Source of the DNA: Linnemannia elongata
Lineage: Eukaryota > Mortierellomycota > Mortierellomycetes > Mortierellales > Mortierellaceae
Assembly: GCA_036320915.1 (NCBI GenBank)
Contig: JAXBDG010000008.1
Location: 806,001-870,000 of the forward strand
Length of the DNA: 64,000 bases
Direction of reading: 5' to 3'
Below are positions 24,141-35,147 of this stretch, piece by piece (the first letter of the stretch is position 1; every line of letters begins with the position of its first letter). The notes under the pieces were generated by a model. It worked only from the letters and a program-made list of their open reading frames with translations, ran no database searches and was not told the DNA's origin. Both the position numbers and the translations under genes were made by a program.

Positions 24141-27100
24141 TTACAGAGAAGCGTCCTGTTCAGGCACGCGGATATGAAAGTTGACGATGGTCGGCTGCTG
24201 TTGCTGATGAATCACAGAGATGATGAATGGCTCGAACGGGTGCGGGATGAACTGGGCGAATCGCCGGGTTCGCGTTGTTGATACTGTTGTTCCATTTCCT
24301 GTTACATTTCCTGTTCCTCCTCCACCTGCCGTGGCGGTGGTCCCAGTATTGCTGGGAGCACCGTTTGTGTTGTTTGTGGTGTTTGTGTTTGTGGTCGTAA
24401 CCGCGCTACCATTGGCGCTGCCGTTGCTGATGTTGCCACTGCTGCCTCCGTTGCCGTTCGGACAGGGTTTGAACAAATGAATCTTGAAACGAAGTCCTCC
24501 GCTGCCACGCAGGTAGAACTTGATCGGGACATCCTGGTAAAGTTTTTGACTGCGGTAACAAAGATATCAATTGATGATCGTTAGAACATCATTCTTCCTT
24601 GTGCCTAAATTATTATCATAAATCACGCTGTGAGATGCACATACCGATCCAATGCTGAGATGAGTTTTTCGTCGTAACTAAACAACGCCTGATCCAGATA
24701 TGGGCTGTCGCTGAACGACTGGGGACTGTATGGGAGAACACAGAGCGATCGCTTTACCGCTTGCGCAGACCTACAACCGGCAATGTCAAAGAAACAAAAG
24801 AATAGCGATCGTAAGGAAAATAGTCCTTCTGTGAAACAAACATCCTGGCTTAACAAAATACGAAGGTTCACATACCCTCCGTTGCGGGCATTCCTCATTC
24901 CGTATTGCGTCTTCTTCAGATGATCTTTGGCATAGACGTTGTTCGAGCAAGTGGATGAATAGTGGCGTTTGTCCTTTCCTGCGGTCGAGTAAGCAGTCGC
25001 ACAGAACTGGTCTGCCCATGATTCATAGAGTCGAAGAAATTCCGTGGATGCATTGTCGTAAACTTGAAGAATCTCCGTCGTGTGAATGTCGTAGAACACA
25101 AAGAATGCTGTCTGATGTGAACTGTCAGCCGGCTATTTTTTGAGTTATATGAAACGAACGGCGCGTAAGTACAATTAAATAGTTTGGCAGTTCCTGGCAA
25201 ACATCGACAGCCCTAAAAGATGAAATTTAAAAACGTACCTTCCCAACAACGCAATCCAACTTCCCGAACTTGATGAGTAAGGTAGACTCGTCCAGGAACT
25301 GCATGCGCCACATGACCAAGCTTGCGAATTGCTGAAACGTAAGGTGAAAGTGTCGAAGTGCCGCCCCACTATTGCAATGAAGAGAAAGTAAAAATCAGTG
25401 ATGCAATTCTAGGGCCACAACGCGAAATCCTGCATAGACAATGCCGAACATACCCGTCATCCGCATAAAATGCTTTCCGGAAGAGATACGCCATGAGTCG
25501 CTGTTTGATGCCACTGAGGGTTTGAGAGTGCGGCTAATTAAATAGAGTACATATGGTTAGTCTTCCTGCGATATTGCCCTGAAATGCTTGGGAGATGCAT
25601 GAGTCATTACAAAGGTTGATCGAACCTCATCACACTGTGGCTGGCGAGCCGCTTGTGCACTAAAACTATTCGCCGCGATGTTAGCTTGGTTTGCTCGCGG
25701 AGACTGGCCATTCGTGTTGTTGGCTCCTGAAGGCACTTGGTGGTAGGTAGTTTCCGAAAGGGGCTCCATAGATGACGCGTTGTTTGGCGCAAGAGCGAAC
25801 GATTCATGTCGATCCGCTGTCCTGGGATCACTCATATCTTCGTCCTTTGGACTGAATCCACGAAGATATGTAGAAGATGCTGCCGACATGCTGCTCTGCG
25901 CAATGTATTGTCCGTTGAAGTCCCTATATTGCGCCAGTACCCATTCGTCGTCCTCATGATTGAACCATCCTATCCTGTGCATATCCACTAGCTTGCCGTT
26001 GTTCTATGGTGGGATATAGGATGCCATTGCGTTAGTTGAATAATCTCCTTGATATGCGCGATATTAACAATTTGGTCCGCAAAATATTGCTCTTTACCTT
26101 GACGTGAATGATTTGAATGGCCTGACTCTTGATCAACATGACTGCAAACAACGAGTCGTAGAGACTCACGCCGTAGTGATGTGCAATCATAATGTACTCG
26201 CGTGGGAACTCGCGCTTGTCGGTGATCTATCACATGTTCACAAGAGAATACAGTCTTTGTTAACAGGGCTGTCCTATACTCTGACGCGCCTGGTTAGTCG
26301 TCTTTCGATGTCAAAAGGTAAAGAGTAAGTACCTTTCCGGTGGCGAGCTCAATAACGTAAAAGACGACAGTGTCCAGGTTGGAGATGCAATTGAGAGCAC
26401 AGGGATAGGTGCGAGACTCTGAGGGTCCTGCAGTGGAAGGGGACACTGCTGCAACAATAATCTAAATATGCGTAAGTGTATGGTACATATTGTCAATAAC
26501 TGGTATGTTTGTTTGTTTGTTTGTGTTTTGTTGGTTATGGTTTTCATATTCATGTTTGTCGCCGCTCACTGCTGTGCAAATTAACATTGAGAAAAAGAAT
26601 CGACTTACAAATCGACCATTGGCAGTCACCAGGCAAAAGTCCTTGTGAAGTAGCTCTGTGCCCCTCAGGACCAAGGTCTCGTGCTTCAGTTCAAGGTAAT
26701 CCCAGAACTGTAATGATTCTGTCGGTCGCTCGTCTGGGGGTCCGCCAGATCCTTTAAAGCGGTAGATGTGCACTGCTCGTTGGTTCTTTGACATCCCTAT
26801 CAAATACTTTTTGAGCGAAAAGAAAATGTGGCGGGGGTCAAACAAAGAACAAAAAAAAATCAAAAAAAGAGTTGTGATTAGAAATCCGAGTGGGGTTGTG
26901 AGTGATTATTTGATTGAATTATCCATCAGCGAAAATAAAAAAATCAGAGAGCCACAAGGTATAAAGGCAACAAAGAATGAACAATGTCAGGGCTGTGTAT
27001 CTTTCTGAATGGTCTGCCTGCCTTTGACGTGGTAGGTCGAAAAAGAAAGAAAAAAAATGGTCGTTTGTTTTGGTTGCTGGTTCAAAAAGAATATATATAT

Positions 27101-27332
27101 ATATATATACCTGTCCGCAGGGTGTAAACTTCTTGAGGAAGGAGTACTGGCAGTTGACTCCATGGAGAGTAGCGTTCGGGTATATGGACCGGTACATTCG
27201 CCGGGAGGCAAGAACGGAGCATTTGCCTCGATTTACTCCAAGTTCTCGTCCTCGCAGCGAAGTGAGCAGCGACTCCTTGGGCCGGCGATTGTGAGGGACG
27301 AAGGGAATGTTGTCATTGGGATCGAGAGACAT
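24141..27332 (-). CDS. DET1: DET1 homologue (de-etiolated 1)
   Basis: Ten minus-strand exons: 27111..27332, 26609..26806, 26333..26461, 26098..26226, 25611..26003, 25454..25533, 25239..25368, 24876..25111, 24645..24770 and 24141..24549, all in phase, 683 residues. Segments align with animal/plant DET1: FLKKFTPCGQYLIG near the start, FYVIELATGK, a divergent middle, LMAYLFRKAF, LVMWRMQFLDESTLLIKF, FFVFYDIHTTEILQVY, SDSPYLDQALFSYDEKLIS, and the terminal IPHPFEPFIISV-VNFHIRV. A Gly/Asn/Thr-rich insertion (~24220-24470) and an Asn/Ser-rich one in exon 5 are specific here. DET1 binds DDB1 in a CUL4-type ubiquitin-ligase adaptor acting on chromatin and transcription factors. The start is the only ATG that gives a complete first exon. 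Confidence 0.88.
27091..27109. repeat. (AT)n run at DET1 intron 1 donor
   Basis: An alternating AT run of 19 nt lies directly at the first donor of the minus-strand DET1 gene, which reads GTATATATAT. Confidence 0.85.
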
Positions 27333-28363
27333 CGCTATTTAAGAAATAAACAGCGATGATATTCTGTCGTAGTTGCCACCTAGTGTGGAGCAAAGGTGGG
27401 GAGGAGAGAGAGAAGCAGTCTCAAGGCTGTTGAGGAGGGAAGGTGTATTTATGAAGAAAGATGTTGTGTGAATGTATATGAGGTATGAATGAGTGTGTGA
27501 GTAAGTGAGAGTGGGAGGTGAATAGGGACTATGTTGAAAGGGAGAGATGACAACGTTGAGTGAATGAGGAGACAAGGCAACGGGAAAAGGGAAAAGGGAA
27601 AAGAAGGTGAAAGGGGGAGGAGAGTGAAAATGACAAGGGAGTGGTTCGCAAAAAAAAGGAGGGAACAGGGAAGAAAGAAAGAAAAAAAAAAAATTGAACT
27701 GCCGCTTGCTCGATTGCCTCGTATGCTGGGCTGACTGATGGTATGTGAACTCTTCTCGCTCTCATACGCAGAGTGAAGCGAATATGTGGCCTTTGGTCAT
27801 CATAAACAGGCTGCGAAAAAAAATAAAAGAACAATAAACAAACAAATAACAGAGAAAAGGGGCAAACAAAAGGAAAGGTTGGATATCATGTCAAAGCTCT
27901 GGTTCTGGACAATGGGTCTTTTCTATCTGTTTGTTTGTCTGCCTTAAACAAGTGCCATCGGTTGTATATAAAAAATGTTTCTTTGCTTCTGCGATTGCTT
28001 CGCCCTGACTCTGAGAACACGCACCCTCGCGATTGACCACACGACCATGCGTCTCCTTGATGATTTTTCTCCTTTGTTCTGTTGTTCTTTCTTTGGTTTT
28101 ATTTTTCCAATGTTGCTGTTCCTTGTTTCTTGACTGATGATAATTCTTGTCCGGAGGGGTGCTCGGAATAAACAACAGAAAAGGAAAAAAAAATGAAACT
28201 TGCTATGAGATCGGTCCCTTCTTACGCCTCGGTTCTTTCTCCTCACTTCTTCCTCTTCAAGACAGCAACTGCTTCTTTTTTGAATGATATATATGACAGA
28301 TCGGATCCAGTTCATCCTGCTTGACCCTGCACTTCTTCATTCTTCAAGATGTAAAGAAGAATG
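27333..28363. other. Upstream region of DET1
   Basis: About 1 kb without a recognisable gene. It is GA-rich on the plus strand (CT-rich on the DET1 coding strand), as expected for promoter and leader of DET1, and includes the 3' flank of the SmG gene. Confidence 0.5.
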
Positions 28364-29036
28364 CTAGTTCCCGATCCTGTCAAGTGCCTCCAGAACAACA
28401 ACACTGTTTCCACGCAGAACCTACCATATATCGATCAAGCAAAAGTTCAAACATTAGCTCTGGTTCAAAGGTCATCGGGCATCGCCGAAAGACAATAGCA
28501 CAACTCATGAAAGCAGCAAATTAAGTCACAGGAAGATCAACGCCCTATAGTACTTACAACCATGCCGATGGAGTTCTTCTTCTCGGGGTTGGTCTCCTCG
28601 ATAGCCTCATCCAGGACCAAGTTCATGAAGGGATCAAATCCTCTGAGAACTCCAGTGACCTTTCTGTCGCCGTTCAGCTGGATGAAGACACGCTTGTCCA
28701 TGTACCTATGATAGACAACAAAGTCAAAATAAATAGACAACAGTGGTGAGAATGCTGTTTGAATTGCTTGAAAAGGTTCGACGTCTTGCGTGTATACGCA
28801 TTGCGGGTAAGGTCTTCTGCTGCGGCTGTTTGCTGTCCTTTCGCCACAAGTTCTGTCGTTGCAATCGATTGCCTTGATGTCTTCATTGATCGTGAAGCTT
28901 TCGATTCCCTCTTCTCCGTTGATGCGATTTGCATCATTATCCTAGGTTTGTCCTGCATCCTGTATCTTGACCTTATGGTCGCTTTGTCTGGCTTAACATA
29001 CTTCTTGAGTTCTGGTGTTGCTGCTTTTGACGACAT
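28364..29036 (-). CDS. SNRPG: Small nuclear ribonucleoprotein SmG
   Basis: Minus-strand exons 29002..29036, 28558..28705 and 28364..28420 give 79 residues, close to the usual 76-77. The N-terminus reads TPELKKYMDKR, as in SmG. Sm motif 1 is VFIQLNGDRKVTGVLRGFD followed by PFMNLVLDEA; Sm motif 2 begins at the last exon with VLRGNSVVVLEAL. SmG is one of seven proteins forming the ring on U1, U2, U4 and U5 snRNAs. The last exon is only 19 codons and is easy to miss. Confidence 0.97.
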
Positions 29037-29786
29037 GGTTGTGTGTGTTGTGTGTGTGATGTGTGAAGGATGTACAATTTGGAGGCGTTCAATTACATCA
29101 AGAACAAAAAAAAAAAAGGTGACGTCACGAAAAAAAAATCAATAAGGCGCGTCGATCTACGGATTCGATATCCATGCATCTATGGTACTTATATAGGTCC
29201 TCTATTCGAGGTCCTCCAATGCCTTGCCATTCCTTCAATGGAGCTATGATTCAGCCTCGAGAAAGTTTAACCCGTTTGTAATAATCGTATGTGCACGCTT
29301 ACTCCCTCTTGTGTCCTGGTACTATGGTATCTTTTCTCAGGACCTGTGTCAAAAAAAAAAAAAAAAAAAGTTATAGTAAGTGCCAGAAAGTGTGCTCGGA
29401 CGCCTCAATTAGCGAGTCAATTGCCGCGCAATAAAAGACTGAACGAATGTATCTATGACATTATGGATGTGTCTATCCTCGGCCTATTTCGATCCGGATC
29501 CATGTTCATCCTCCGGCTGCCATACACTATTTTTCCCTGCCGTGTATCCCCTCCCTTTCCGCCTTTAGTGGCGGGCCAAATTTTTATTCGATACCTCGAT
29601 CAAACCGATCGGCCTCCACAGTCCAGCAGCAAACCGAACCTAAAAATCAACAGCCTGCAATACATCGCTCTCCTCCTTTTACTTTCCTCATTCTTTCATT
29701 CCCTTCATCTCTCACTCTCTCTCTCCCTCATTCCTCCCATTCCTTCAATTACCCAGGAGCCTTACTCTCCACTCACTCCTCTTCAA
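29037..29786. promoter_or_regulatory. Divergent promoter, SmG and HAD genes
   Basis: 750 nt between two start codons, with a 19-nt A tract (29351-29369) and a pyrimidine-rich run (29665-29785) leading into the HAD start. I see no further gene. Confidence 0.45.
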
Positions 29787-30878
29787 ATGTCAAACTCATC
29801 AGTAAGACCAACCTCAGTCGGACCCTACAAGGCAGTCCTGTTTGATATCGGCGGAGTCGTCGTCGGGTCACCCTTTCAGGGCATCGCCGACTTTGAGGTC
29901 CAACACAACCTTCCCGTCAACTACCTCAACGTCGCCATGTAAATCCCTTCCTCCCTCCTCATTGTTTTGTAAACATACAAGCTCGCCGTCTTGGGGAACT
30001 AGTTATTCGTCTTTTAATTTGCTAACTTACCAGATCTCGTTTTTTTTTTTGGGCACGATAGCACGAGGGCGGGACATAATGGCGCATTCCAGAGACTGGA
30101 GCGAGGAGAAGTGGACTTGTGGTCGTTTTATGACGCCTTCTCGGACCAGCTCTCAGACCCCAGGAATGTGGCTGCCTACGCAAAATACGCTGAATTGCGT
30201 TCAAAAGGTAACTAACCCCCAATTCCTAACTCTCTCTCAACCTCTGCCCGTTCTCTTATTGACAAAGATTCCATTTCCCGATCATTAACCATGCCCCCCT
30301 GTTGCTCTTTCATACAAATAGACTTCGACGAAAAGCCATTCAAGGCTCCTAAGGTGGACGGCAGAGCTCTCTTCCACCAAATGATGTCCAAGGCCGCCGT
30401 CGTAAACCCCTGCATGGTCGAAGCAATCGCCGCCCTCCGCAAAGCCGGATACACAGTCGCAGCCCTCACCAACAACTTCAACTACCCCTCTGACGAACGC
30501 GGACAACAGGAACAGGATCTCATCCTCAAGGAAACCGCGGATTCCTTCTTAACAGCAACGACCACGACTGGTACAAAGGGATCAGGAGCGATCGTGATGG
30601 GCCAGGATCAACTGAAGACGCTCTTCGACCATTTCATAGAATCGGCCATCTTGGGGCTGAGGAAACCGGACCCTGCGATCTACAAGAAGGCTGCCGAGAT
30701 TGTTGGATTCAAGTCTGAAGAGATTGTGTTCTTGGACGACATTGGTGCAAACCTGAAGGCGGCTCAGAATGAGGGTTGGACTACTATCCGTGTCCTCCTG
30801 GGTAAGCCAAGGCAGGCAATTGAACAACTCGAATCCACCTTGGGTATCACTCTCCTTGCTCCCGAGTCCAGACTCTGA
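29787..30878 (+). CDS. HAD-superfamily hydrolase, ACAD10/sEH-N-like
   Basis: Exons 29787..29938, 30062..30207 and 30322..30878 give 284 residues. Motif I is VLFDIGGVV with nucleophile Asp20; motif II is ALTNN; motif III is LRKPDPAIY; motif IV is VFLDDIGAN. The cap domain (exon 2 to mid exon 3) is of the small helical type. The residue two after the nucleophile, normally Asp in phosphatases, is Gly, as in the HAD part of ACAD10-type proteins, so phosphatase activity is uncertain. The start at 29787 follows a pyrimidine leader and precedes the motif by the usual ~20 residues; an upstream in-frame ATG at 29289 would add leader sequence without family similarity. The gene converges on the RS gene with 79 nt between stops. 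Confidence 0.92.
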
Positions 30879-30895
30879 ACCAGTCATGTGTTACC

Positions 30896-30901
30896 AATAA
30901 A
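30896..30901 (+). terminator. Poly(A) signal of HAD gene
   Basis: AATAAA occurs 18 nt after the HAD stop codon, within the 79-nt spacer shared with the oppositely oriented RS gene, so the two 3' UTRs must overlap or be very short. Confidence 0.5.
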
Positions 30902-30957
30902 CAAGTGGTTTATTTATCCATTGGTGATATGCTGCCCGGTGTCCTAGGTTGGCCTAC

Positions 30958-32320
30958 TTAGTCATAAGAGGCGTTCAAAAAGTCCAAAAGACTGCCGCGG
31001 TTTTTTTCCCGTTTCTTGTCCTCACTTGACTTGGCCACCTTTAGCTTGAGCTAACATCAATAGTGAGAAGCAATGACATGCATTAATTTGACAGCTCTTT
31101 AAGAAGAATAGAACACTTGCCTCATTTCAATGACAATAAATATAACAAAATATACCTTTTGTCCCGTGATGGCGCTTCGAGGGTTGTCATCAGAATCGCT
31201 AGACGAAGAAGATCGGCGGCGATGGCGCTTGCTCTTGGACTTTTTTGAGCGAGATCGGGAAGGGGATCGAGATCTGGATTGAGACCGAGATCGGTGACGC
31301 TTCTGCTTGCGACGCTTCCTGTCACTCGAACGACCTAATTTAATATGATGTTGTGATGTTTAGAATTAGTCTCTATAATAATATATCTTCTGGCAATAGA
31401 TGGCCAATCTCGATTTCACAACTTACTCTCCAGGTCACTGTCGCTGTCGCTGCTCCGAGATCGACTCCTGCTTCTGCTCCTACTACCGCGACGACGCGAT
31501 GACGACGATGAGGATGATTTCCTGTCCCGGTGGGAATGCGAGTGTGAACTGCGATGATGGCGGTCCTTGGAGGTGTCACGTCGAGAGGTGGATTGACGAT
31601 CCCGATGGCTCGATGTCTCTGATCTCGAAGGCGAGCGTGATTTGGACCGTGGAGAATGGTGGCGATCATGGTGGCGGTCACGGTTTGAGCGAGAAGATTC
31701 GCCCCTGTTTTCTCTTCTGTCCTTAGAACGCGAAGAGTCATCCTTGATCTCCTTTCTATTCTTGGGGCGAGGAGACTCGTCCTTATTTTCCCTCCTGTCC
31801 CTGGAGTGAGATCGATGGCGACGCGCTGTAAATGTTCCACAAAATCAAGAAGATATTCGATCCGATTGAAATAGTGTCGACCATCATTCGGAGCAAGAGT
31901 TCAAATAGATCCTCGCAGTGAGTTGTTGAAGGTAGGCCGGTGGAAGGTGAGAGAACCGTTTTTCCGCGTGTCAGCCAGTGTGAGAGTCCAATTGAGGGGA
32001 AATCCGCGCAAAGGAACAGAATGCGAGTGACAAGATGATATAGAGAGAGGAGAGAAGAGAAAGGCGAAACGAGAGAAAGATAAAGTGAGTTCTCCAGTGA
32101 CGCATACTCATCGGATCACACCGACCAACCATAATCAAAACATCAAAGCGCAGCATTGAGTGAAAAAAAAGACGACAAGGTTTTACTTACAAGGAGAACG
32201 CGACCTAGAGTCGCGACGAGCCTCCCTTCTCTCTCGACCGTTGTTGCTGTCTCGGTCTCCACGGCGGTCGTCCCTGCGGTCCCTTGAGGGACTTTTGCTT
32301 CTTCCTCTGTGTTCACCCAT
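30958..32320 (-). CDS. Arg/Ser-rich (RS) nuclear protein
   Basis: Minus-strand exons 32191..32320, 31427..31825, 31156..31334 and 30958..31050 give 266 residues. Exons 1-3 encode almost only Arg, Ser, Asp, His and Lys with many RS/SR dipeptides (for example RSRSRSRSRSSDSDSD), typical of splicing-related proteins and a target of SR kinases. No RRM or zinc finger is visible. The C-terminal ~40 residues are different: ITGQKLKLKVAKSSEDKK followed by GSLLDFLNASYD, probably a conserved short motif. I cannot assign the subfamily. Frames on the other strand are long here only because RS codons read as open sequence in reverse. Confidence 0.82.
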
Positions 32321-32839
32321 GATGGCGGCGTCCAATACTATGACAGGTGTACGAGATGAAGACTTGGCTGATTAGCAAACTTGCTTTTTGCTTGTTGTTG
32401 TTGAATGTGAGCCCTGTTCTTGCTGGATGGTGAGAGGATGATCTCGTTGCGAGGTGTTGAGTAGGGCCATTTCTTACTTCTCTGAACCTCTGCTTGCTTA
32501 GCTTGCTTCCGTCCTACGTGATGTTATGCTTCTGTTGGTTTTTTCGCTAGTTGTTACAGCTGCTTCCCGACTACTGTTGCTTGTCCTGAGTAAAGCGGAT
32601 GTGGTTGGTGGATGAGGTAGAAGAAAGAAAAGAATAAATGAGAAAGATCAGTCTGACCGACTCCTTCGTATGGTGCAAAATATCCACGTGATGCCATAGA
32701 AAGAAGAACAAGAGCGTCCACGGCCCGCTGTCGTTTTGAGGGCAATGTTTTTTATTCTGCTTCCTTTTTGCCTTTCGCCTTCCTTCTCACCTTCCCTCTC
32801 CACTTTCCCTTCTCACGCACTCAACACACATTCGCCACC
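32321..32839. promoter_or_regulatory. Divergent promoter, RS protein and RHEB genes
   Basis: 519 nt between start codons. On the RHEB side the last ~80 nt are pyrimidine-rich with no ATG close to the start. No other feature stands out. Confidence 0.45.
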
Positions 32840-35147
32840 ATGAGCTCATCTGCCTCGCAAACTCCTGCTAAATCCCCAAAGCTCAGACGCATCGCTCTCT
32901 TGGGATCCCGAGCTGTCGGTAGGTCCGCCCTCTTGTCGCCATGTCGTTGACAACTCTAGTCTTGTCGTCTTTTTCTGCTGGGGCATAAATAGAATAACCA
33001 AAGCTCCAGGCATAAAGGAGCGACAATGCGAACAGAAAGGACACTTGAACGGAAGGGAGACGCACTCACAGCACACAGCACACAGTCCGTTCTTTCCTGC
33101 CTTGGAGTCGACACCCTTTCAACCAAGACGACCTCTCGTCAGCGCCGAGAACTAGAGTGCGGAAGAAAAAGAAAAGAGGGGTGCTAGAATGGGCTTGAAC
33201 CAACCAACGAACGAAGATCTGGGGAAAGACAACAAACATTCAACCTGCTATTTTAGCCTCTCCTTTCCTTTCCCTCTCCACCTTCGCCCTTATGCCGCTT
33301 CTTCAGAACACTTCCATCTCGTCCTCTTCACCCCAACCTTTTCCCTTTCTTCCTCCTCTTCCTCGTAACCCCCTTGCAATGGAGGGGTATTGAGCACACC
33401 AACCAATGTGTGTGGGGAAAAGAGGATGTAAGAATAAGGAGGAGGATATGCCTCATCTATGCGATGTCGAGACTCTCGTCCCCTTCTCTTTCTCCTTTAA
33501 AACAAAAGAGAAACAACAAGAGGTTGTCGTGGAATCGACTGGATATTTTGTTTCTTGTGTGGGGATCCATGCCCTATGCTCGGATCAGCATGGGTCCATG
33601 GTAGAAAAAGGCGCAGGCGAGCAGATCGCAATAGATCGTGACAAATATAAACAAACATTGCCCTTTTGGATCCACTTTCGACAGATGTGGGTTTAGTTGA
33701 CATGTGTGCCTATCGCTATCGTTTACTTTTGGCATTGGTTATTTTCTTTCCGCTCTACTCTTGTCTTCCTCTTTGCCCATCACTCTGTGAGCATGGATCA
33801 TTGTTCTGTCATCTTTTCTTTTTGTTTCTTTCTTTCTTCTGTCCTCAAAACCTGTTACGCCATGGATTGTAGTATGCTAAACTAAATAATGTGTCCTTTT
33901 CTATCTTTATTATAGGCAAATCGTCGATGACGATTCAGTTTGTTGAGAATGTCTTTGTGGACTCTTATTACCCTACAATTGAGAACACCTTCACCAAGCC
34001 CATTAGCCATCAGGGTCAAGAGTACCAGGCCGAGATTATCGACACAGCAGGACAGGTATGACCAACCGAGCGGATTCTTTGGGGAGCTTGCTGGATGTGG
34101 GTGCTGACTGCAAGAGAGGGACCCGTTAAAGTCAAGGGATATCGCCGTTCTGTTCACATGGAACACTTTGGAGACCCCCTTCCCTGGTGGCCATCGTGAT
34201 CACCTTTTTTTTTATATTATTGAAACCTTTTTTCTTTTTAAACGAAAATGTCTGAACGGAAGGGGACAAAGGAAAACAAAACGAGGCGAAGAGAAAAAAC
34301 AAAGGCACCCACATTTCACTTTTTCTCAGAAATAAGGACGAATGAAAAGCGTGTGAAAAGTTAATGATAACGAGGGCACTCCCTCTTCCCTCATTGAAAA
34401 AAAGAGAAGGACATATGAACAGCGAAAAGAGACCAAAAAAAAACCATGTGCTTTCTTTCCCAGTCCCAGTCTATTGACATCGAATCGACCCTTATTCTTT
34501 TTTGTTTGAACTAACCTTAATGCTCGCTTTTAACACTGAAATGTAGGACGAGTTTTCAATTTTCAACGGAAAGCATGCCCTCGACATCCACGGTTATATT
34601 CTGGTCTACTCTGTGACGAGCAAGCTGAGCTTTGACATGATCAAGATTATTCGCGACAAGATTTTGAACTACACTGGAACCGACTGGGTGCCCATCGTAA
34701 TTGTCGGCAACAAGAGCGATTTGCACGGACAGCGCCAGATCTCTACCGAGGAAGGCGAGGAGCTTGCCGCCTTGTGGAACTGCCAATCCTGCGAGACCTC
34801 TGCCAAGCACAACGAGAACATCGGTACGCTCCTCTATTCTTGCCCACAACCCCTACAATTTCTCCTTGTTATCGTGTTTGTTTGAGCGAGTGTGTGTGTG
34901 TGTGTGTGTGTTGTATCTATCTATCTGTCTATCAATCTAGGATGATAAGCAATGCGTATGTATGTATATGTCTGTGTACTGACCGTGTTTGTTTTTATTG
35001 TTCTTATTTCTTATCCGTGATCCATGATGAACTATGATCCAATGCATCTACATGTATATAGGACGTGTTTTTGAGTTGATGATTGGCGAGATTGAAAAGT
35101 CGACCAGTGTGCCAGAGGAACCAAAGAGCGAGTGCATCATTCTTTAA
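32840..35147 (+). CDS. RHEB: RHEB-type small GTPase
   Basis: Exons 32840..32918, 33916..34055, 34547..34823 and 35062..35147 give 193 residues. P-loop GSRAVGKS at 22-29 has Arg24 in the place of Ras Gly12, the hallmark of Rheb. Effector region VDSYYPTIENTF, switch II DTAGQDEFSIF, NKSD and ETSAK base-recognition motifs are all present. RHEB on endomembranes activates TORC1 and is turned off by the TSC complex. The C-terminal box is CIIL; the final Leu favours geranylgeranyl rather than farnesyl transfer. Intron 1 is 997 nt, very long for this window, and contains an internal pyrimidine tract (~33240-33365) that might mark a second promoter, although no alternative coding start is apparent there. 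Confidence 0.96.

Noticed and set aside
31373..31840. Arg/Thr/Ile-rich frame of 155 codons in the RS gene
   Set aside because: It is the alternative frame of the RS-repeat exon on the same strand; the RS frame joins in phase with three flanking exons and this one does not.
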